A stretch of 8,349 nucleotides of DNA, taken from positions 1 to 8,349 of the forward strand of contig VGWZ01000081.1 of the NCBI GenBank assembly GCA_016873595.1, written 5' to 3'. Source of the DNA: Nitrospira sp. (GTDB taxonomy: Bacteria > Nitrospirota > Thermodesulfovibrionia > Thermodesulfovibrionales > SM23-35). Shown one piece after another: positions 5,819 to 8,349 of this stretch (positions are counted from its first letter, which is position 1; each line of letters opens with the position of its first letter). A program made the translations under genes and the position numbers. Below the pieces are notes generated by a model. It saw only the letters and a list, made by a program, of their open reading frames with translations, was not told where the DNA came from and searched no databases.

Positions 5819-7426
5819 GATAAGAAACTCATTACTCATTGTTCCCGCCTTGGCGGACTCATTGCTTTTTTCTTTCTTTCATTATTCGCCTGCGGTCGTG
5901 AGCCTGACATAAAAAATCCAAACACAATTACAGTAGGTTTTCTTGCTGATGCAAAAAGACTTCTTCCTTTTCTTGCTTCAGACAGTGCTTCAGGCGAAAT
6001 CAGTGGTCATATATACAATGGACTCACAAAATATGACAAGGACATAAAAATCACCGGTGATTTAGCTGAATCATGGGATATTTCTTCTGATGGCCTCAAG
6101 ATAAATTTTCATCTCAGAAAAGGTGTGAAATGGAGTGATGGCGTGGAATTTACTGCTGACGATGTCATATTTACCTATCAGAAAATTATAGACCCGAAGA
6201 TTCCGACGCCCTACAGTAGCAACTATGGACCTGTAGAGAAGGTTGAAGCGATTGATAAGTATACAGTGAGGGTGGTATATAAAGAGCCTTATGCTCCTGC
6301 ACTTGAGTCATGGGGGATGGGTATAATACCTAAACATATACTTGAAGAAAAAGATATAACATCAGAAATATACAATAGAAATCCTATAGGAACCGGTCCT
6401 TATACATTGAAGGAATGGGTAACCGGTCAGAAAATAGTTCTTGATGCATTCGATGGATATTTTGAAGGGAGGCCAAAGATTGACAGATTCAGCGCAAGGA
6501 TTATCCCTGACACAGCAACAATGTTCCTTGAGCTGAAATTTGGTGGTATAGACTTTATGGGCCTCACACCACCTCAGTTTAAGCTACAGGCACATTCTGA
6601 ATTCTTCAACAAATACTTTCAGAAATTCAGATATTCAGCTTTTGGATATACATATTTAGGGTATAATCTCCTTGACCCGAAGTTTTCTGATAAAAGAGTA
6701 AGACAAGCCCTTACCCATTCGATAAACAAGAAGGATATTATCGATGGGGTTCTCCTCGGTTATGGAGTCCCCTGCACAGGCCCTTTTCCACCAGAATCAT
6801 GGGCTTACAATCCAGGCACAAAAGACCTCGAGTATAACCCCGAGAAGGCACAGATGCTTTTTGCTCAGGCAGGATGGAAGAAGGGGAAGAGCGGTTTTCT
6901 TGAAAAGGAGGGAAAACCCTTTAGTTTCACCGTCCTTGTAAATCAGGGGAATGAGGCGAGACTCAAGACAGCACAGATAATAAAAGAAAATCTAAAAAAG
7001 GTTGGCATTGATATAAACATACGGGTGCTTGAGTGGCAGGCAATGCTTCATGAATTTATAGATAAGAAACGCTTCGAGGCAGTTATTATGGGTTGGGCGT
7101 TATCAAGAGACCCTGATGCCTATGATATATGGCATTCTTCGAAGACAAGGGAAGGGGAGTTTAATTTTATCTCATACAAGAATGAAGAGGTTGACAGGCT
7201 CCTTCTGTTGGGGAGAAAAACCTTTGATATAAAAAAGAGAAAAAAGATTTACCACAAGATGCATGAGATTCTTGTGGAAGACCAGCCCTATACATTCCTT
7301 TATGTTCCCGATGCCCTCCCAGTGCTTCATAAGAGGTTCAAGGGTGTAGAAAAAGCACCACTCGGCATTTGGTACGATTTTATCCACTGGTATGTGACAA
7401 GAAGCAAAAATGAGTGGTACAGGTAG
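5813..7426 (+). CDS. Family-5 extracellular solute (peptide) binding lipoprotein
   Basis: This is the substrate-binding component of an oligopeptide/dipeptide/nickel-type ABC importer (SBP_bac_5 family, OppA/DppA-like). The product is 537 residues, close to the usual length. The N-terminus is a lipoprotein signal: K4, K5 and R12, a hydrophobic run at 13-26, and lipobox LFAC with C27 as the lipidated residue. Family landmarks include LRKGVKWSDGVEFTADDV, PIGTGPYTLKEW and, further on, DKRVRQALTHSINKKDI. The protein would sit outside the inner membrane, anchored by lipid. The GTG at 5813 is the only usual in-frame start after the stop at 5807, and it has no ribosome site; the start lies in repeat DNA. 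No permease or ATPase gene is adjacent, so the partner transporter is elsewhere and the substrate cannot be told from sequence. Confidence 0.92.
   Translation: MTDKKLITHCSRLGGLIAFFFLSLFACGREPDIKNPNTITVGFLADAKRLLPFLASDSASGEISGHIYNGLTKYDKDIKITGDLAESWDISSDGLKINFHLRKGVKWSDGVEFTADDVIFTYQKIIDPKIPTPYSSNYGPVEKVEAIDKYTVRVVYKEPYAPALESWGMGIIPKHILEEKDITSEIYNRNPIGTGPYTLKEWVTGQKIVLDAFDGYFEGRPKIDRFSARIIPDTATMFLELKFGGIDFMGLTPPQFKLQAHSEFFNKYFQKFRYSAFGYTYLGYNLLDPKFSDKRVRQALTHSINKKDIIDGVLLGYGVPCTGPFPPESWAYNPGTKDLEYNPEKAQMLFAQAGWKKGKSGFLEKEGKPFSFTVLVNQGNEARLKTAQIIKENLKKVGIDINIRVLEWQAMLHEFIDKKRFEAVIMGWALSRDPDAYDIWHSSKTREGEFNFISYKNEEVDRLLLLGRKTFDIKKRKKIYHKMHEILVEDQPYTFLYVPDALPVLHKRFKGVEKAPLGIWYDFIHWYVTRSKNEWYR
5827..5863. 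repeat. ACTCATT repeats and GC palindrome inside the signal-peptide codons
   Basis: ACTCATT occurs back to back at 5827-5833 and 5834-5840 and again at 5857-5863. Between them is the inverted repeat CCGCC-TT-GGCGG (5845-5856). All lie within codons 5-17 of the lipoprotein. This suggests that repeat DNA was recruited into the coding start. Confidence 0.6.
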
Positions 7427-7444
7427 ATTGGAGCTATGGAAACA

Positions 7445-7939
7445 TCAAATATTTGTAATCTCTTCAGCAAAGGAGATGAAATTTTTAACATCTCTCTCAA
7501 AAGATTCAAAGCTCTCCCATGCCTTTTCTGCAATTGTGATCACATTTTCAGTGACTATCATAAAACCGTAAATATGTCTTATCTTGTGACGAAATGTCCT
7601 GTAGCTATCAAGTTTTTTAGCGGTATCAACAGATATCACTTCCGGGCGAAGTCTCTTTATCGGTAGCGTCATTCTCTCGATAACTTCTCTATGCCATTCT
7701 TGGCCCGATGGCTTTTCTTCACCTGTAAAGTCCATAACCTTCTCAAAAATGGTCTCGATGCCTTCATAAAAACTGTGCAGATTTATTGCAAGGCTTTCAA
7801 CATATACTGCTCTTTCCTCCTTGCTGGCTTTTTCTTTTAATGATGAAAGCCTTTTGCCAATTGTCTCAATGCATTGTTTAAGGAGTAACATCTCCCTTTC
7901 TGTCTCACTGATAAATACCAATGCCTTTTCTTTTGTCAT
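7445..7939 (-). CDS. hepT: HepT-like HEPN protein, probable RNase toxin of a MNT/HEPN module
   Basis: This 164-residue, mostly helical protein carries the HEPN ribonuclease motif RX4HXY: R117, H122 and Y124 in FRHKIRHIYGF. Upstream blocks NLHSFYEGIETIFE (about 53-66) and PSGQEWHREVIERM (about 77-90) match my memory of the longer HepT-like subfamily rather than the shorter DUF86 form. In characterised MntA/HepT pairs the HEPN protein is an RNA-cleaving toxin, and its motif tyrosine is modified with AMP by the nucleotidyltransferase antitoxin. The needed residues are all present here. Its ATG overlaps the stop of the nucleotidyltransferase gene (ATGA at 7936-7939), so it is translated second from the same message. 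It converges on the peptide-binding lipoprotein gene with 18 bases between the stops. Target RNA is unknown. Confidence 0.88.
   Translation of the reverse strand: MTKEKALVFISETEREMLLLKQCIETIGKRLSSLKEKASKEERAVYVESLAINLHSFYEGIETIFEKVMDFTGEEKPSGQEWHREVIERMTLPIKRLRPEVISVDTAKKLDSYRTFRHKIRHIYGFMIVTENVITIAEKAWESFESFERDVKNFISFAEEITNI
7458..7486 (+). terminator. Weak candidate terminator for the lipoprotein transcript
   Basis: ATCTC (7458-7462) pairs with GAGAT (7473-7477), and two further T-A pairs form if one G is bulged. A run of five T follows at 7482-7486. The stem is short and AT-rich and lies inside the 3' end of the opposing HEPN gene. It is a possibility only. No clearer terminator exists in the 18 bases between the convergent genes. 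Confidence 0.22.
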
Positions 7940-8289
7940 AATATCTTACCTTTGTTTACCTTATCCTTTATCCATGGATGTGACCTTTCGTAAAGAATTA
8001 AATCAAAATCAATATGTGCAGGTGTAAGAATTTTTTCAATCTCGATGATACTCTCAATATAATTACACTCAGGTAATCCCTCTACTGCTATGTCTATATC
8101 AGAATCTAAATTGAACTCCCCTTCAATGAGTGATCCGAAAACAATAACCCTTTTTGCACCAAGGGACTTGAGTCTGTCGGCTACTGCAGGAAGAAGTTCC
8201 CACACTTTGCTACGCAAAGAGGAAAGTCTTATTTCTAAAAGTCTTTCTTTTTCTTTCCAGCCCTCAATATATTCAGCAAATCTGCTCAT
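7936..8289 (-). CDS. mntA: Minimal nucleotidyltransferase, MntA-type antitoxin
   Basis: The 117-residue protein has the polymerase-beta-like nucleotidyltransferase signature GSX10DXD: G52-S53 in VIVFGSLIEGEF, then D64 and D66 in SDIDIAV. A third carboxylate is probably D96 (or D94) in HIDFDLILYE. Residues 1-30 form a charged, likely helical N-terminal extension rich in Lys, Glu and Arg. In known modules MntA neutralises HepT by AMP transfer to its HEPN tyrosine. Here the catalytic set is complete, so an active enzyme is expected. It is the first gene of the pair and overlaps the HEPN gene by four bases. The ATG at 8289 has no ribosome site, but an extended -10 element lies just upstream, suggesting a leaderless message. 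The symbol denotes the toxin-antitoxin gene, not the manganese transporter. Confidence 0.88.
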   Translation of the reverse strand: MSRFAEYIEGWKEKERLLEIRLSSLRSKVWELLPAVADRLKSLGAKRVIVFGSLIEGEFNLDSDIDIAVEGLPECNYIESIIEIEKILTPAHIDFDLILYERSHPWIKDKVNKGKIL

Positions 8290-8295
8290 ATTAAA

Positions 8296-8304
8296 AGTAT
8301 ATCA
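8296..8304 (-). promoter_or_regulatory. Extended -10 promoter element for the MNT/HEPN pair
   Basis: On the minus strand the sequence reads TGATATACT: a TGn extension followed by TATACT, five of six matches to TATAAT. There is no recognisable -35 box at 16-18 bases, as is usual for extended -10 promoters. The start of transcription would fall at about 8289-8290, at the mntA ATG. Confidence 0.45.
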
Positions 8305-8349
8305 CAAATCATTTTGATTTTAGTAAGAACAGATAGTAATAGTAAGAAG

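Noticed and set aside
5784..5863. CRISPR-like or attachment-site reading of the repeats
   Set aside because: Units are seven bases with no spacers, no cas genes are nearby, and no integrase or duplicated att core is visible.
7821..8317. Plus-strand frames over the MNT/HEPN genes
   Set aside because: They overlap two well-supported minus-strand genes with intact catalytic motifs and show no family features of their own.

Overview
The window looks like a bacterial chromosome segment of moderate-to-low GC (my impression, roughly 40-45 %). The tpiA-secG order, the ATG/GTG/TTG starts, purine-rich ribosome sites, a lipoprotein signal and a HEPN/MNT toxin-antitoxin pair all point to a Gram-negative-type bacterium. 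A Nitrospirota or deltaproteobacterial-like anaerobe is my guess from gene style and intergenic repeats; no marker gene here settles it.

Region 1 (1-4643, + strand) is a copper (or silver) handling cluster. It starts with the last 28 codons of an unrecognised gene. Next come a 51-residue stand-alone YHS-domain protein that starts at a non-ATG codon, an exported protein that is about 30 % methionine, a polytopic site-2 metalloprotease with a C-terminal CBS pair, and, three bases after that, a P1B-1 Cu(+)-type ATPase. The ATPase carries a YHS domain plus two HMBD (CPM...CPxCGM) modules in place of the classical HMA domains. A plausible division of labour is that the small YHS protein and the ATPase N-terminus handle cytosolic Cu(I), the ATPase exports it, and the Met-rich protein buffers it in the periplasm. 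The protease is the unexpected member and may provide proteolytic quality control or signalling.

Region 2 (4644-7426, + strand) is housekeeping: triose-phosphate isomerase, overlapping secG by an ATGA, then a family-5 peptide/solute-binding lipoprotein. A good -35/-10 pair lies in the 39-base gap before tpiA and would give a nearly leaderless message. The secG-lipoprotein gap is entirely a seven-base tandem repeat that runs into the lipoprotein start, and a GC palindrome lies inside its signal-peptide codons.

Region 3 (7445-8349, - strand) converges on region 2. It is a two-gene MntA/HepT-type module (minimal nucleotidyltransferase, then HEPN protein) with an ATGA overlap and an extended -10 promoter that also predicts a leaderless transcript.

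No tRNA, rRNA, CRISPR array, transposase or replication origin was seen. The most interesting points are the intramembrane protease inside the copper operon, the YHS paralogy between the small protein and the ATPase, the Met-rich protein, and the repeat that supplies a start codon.
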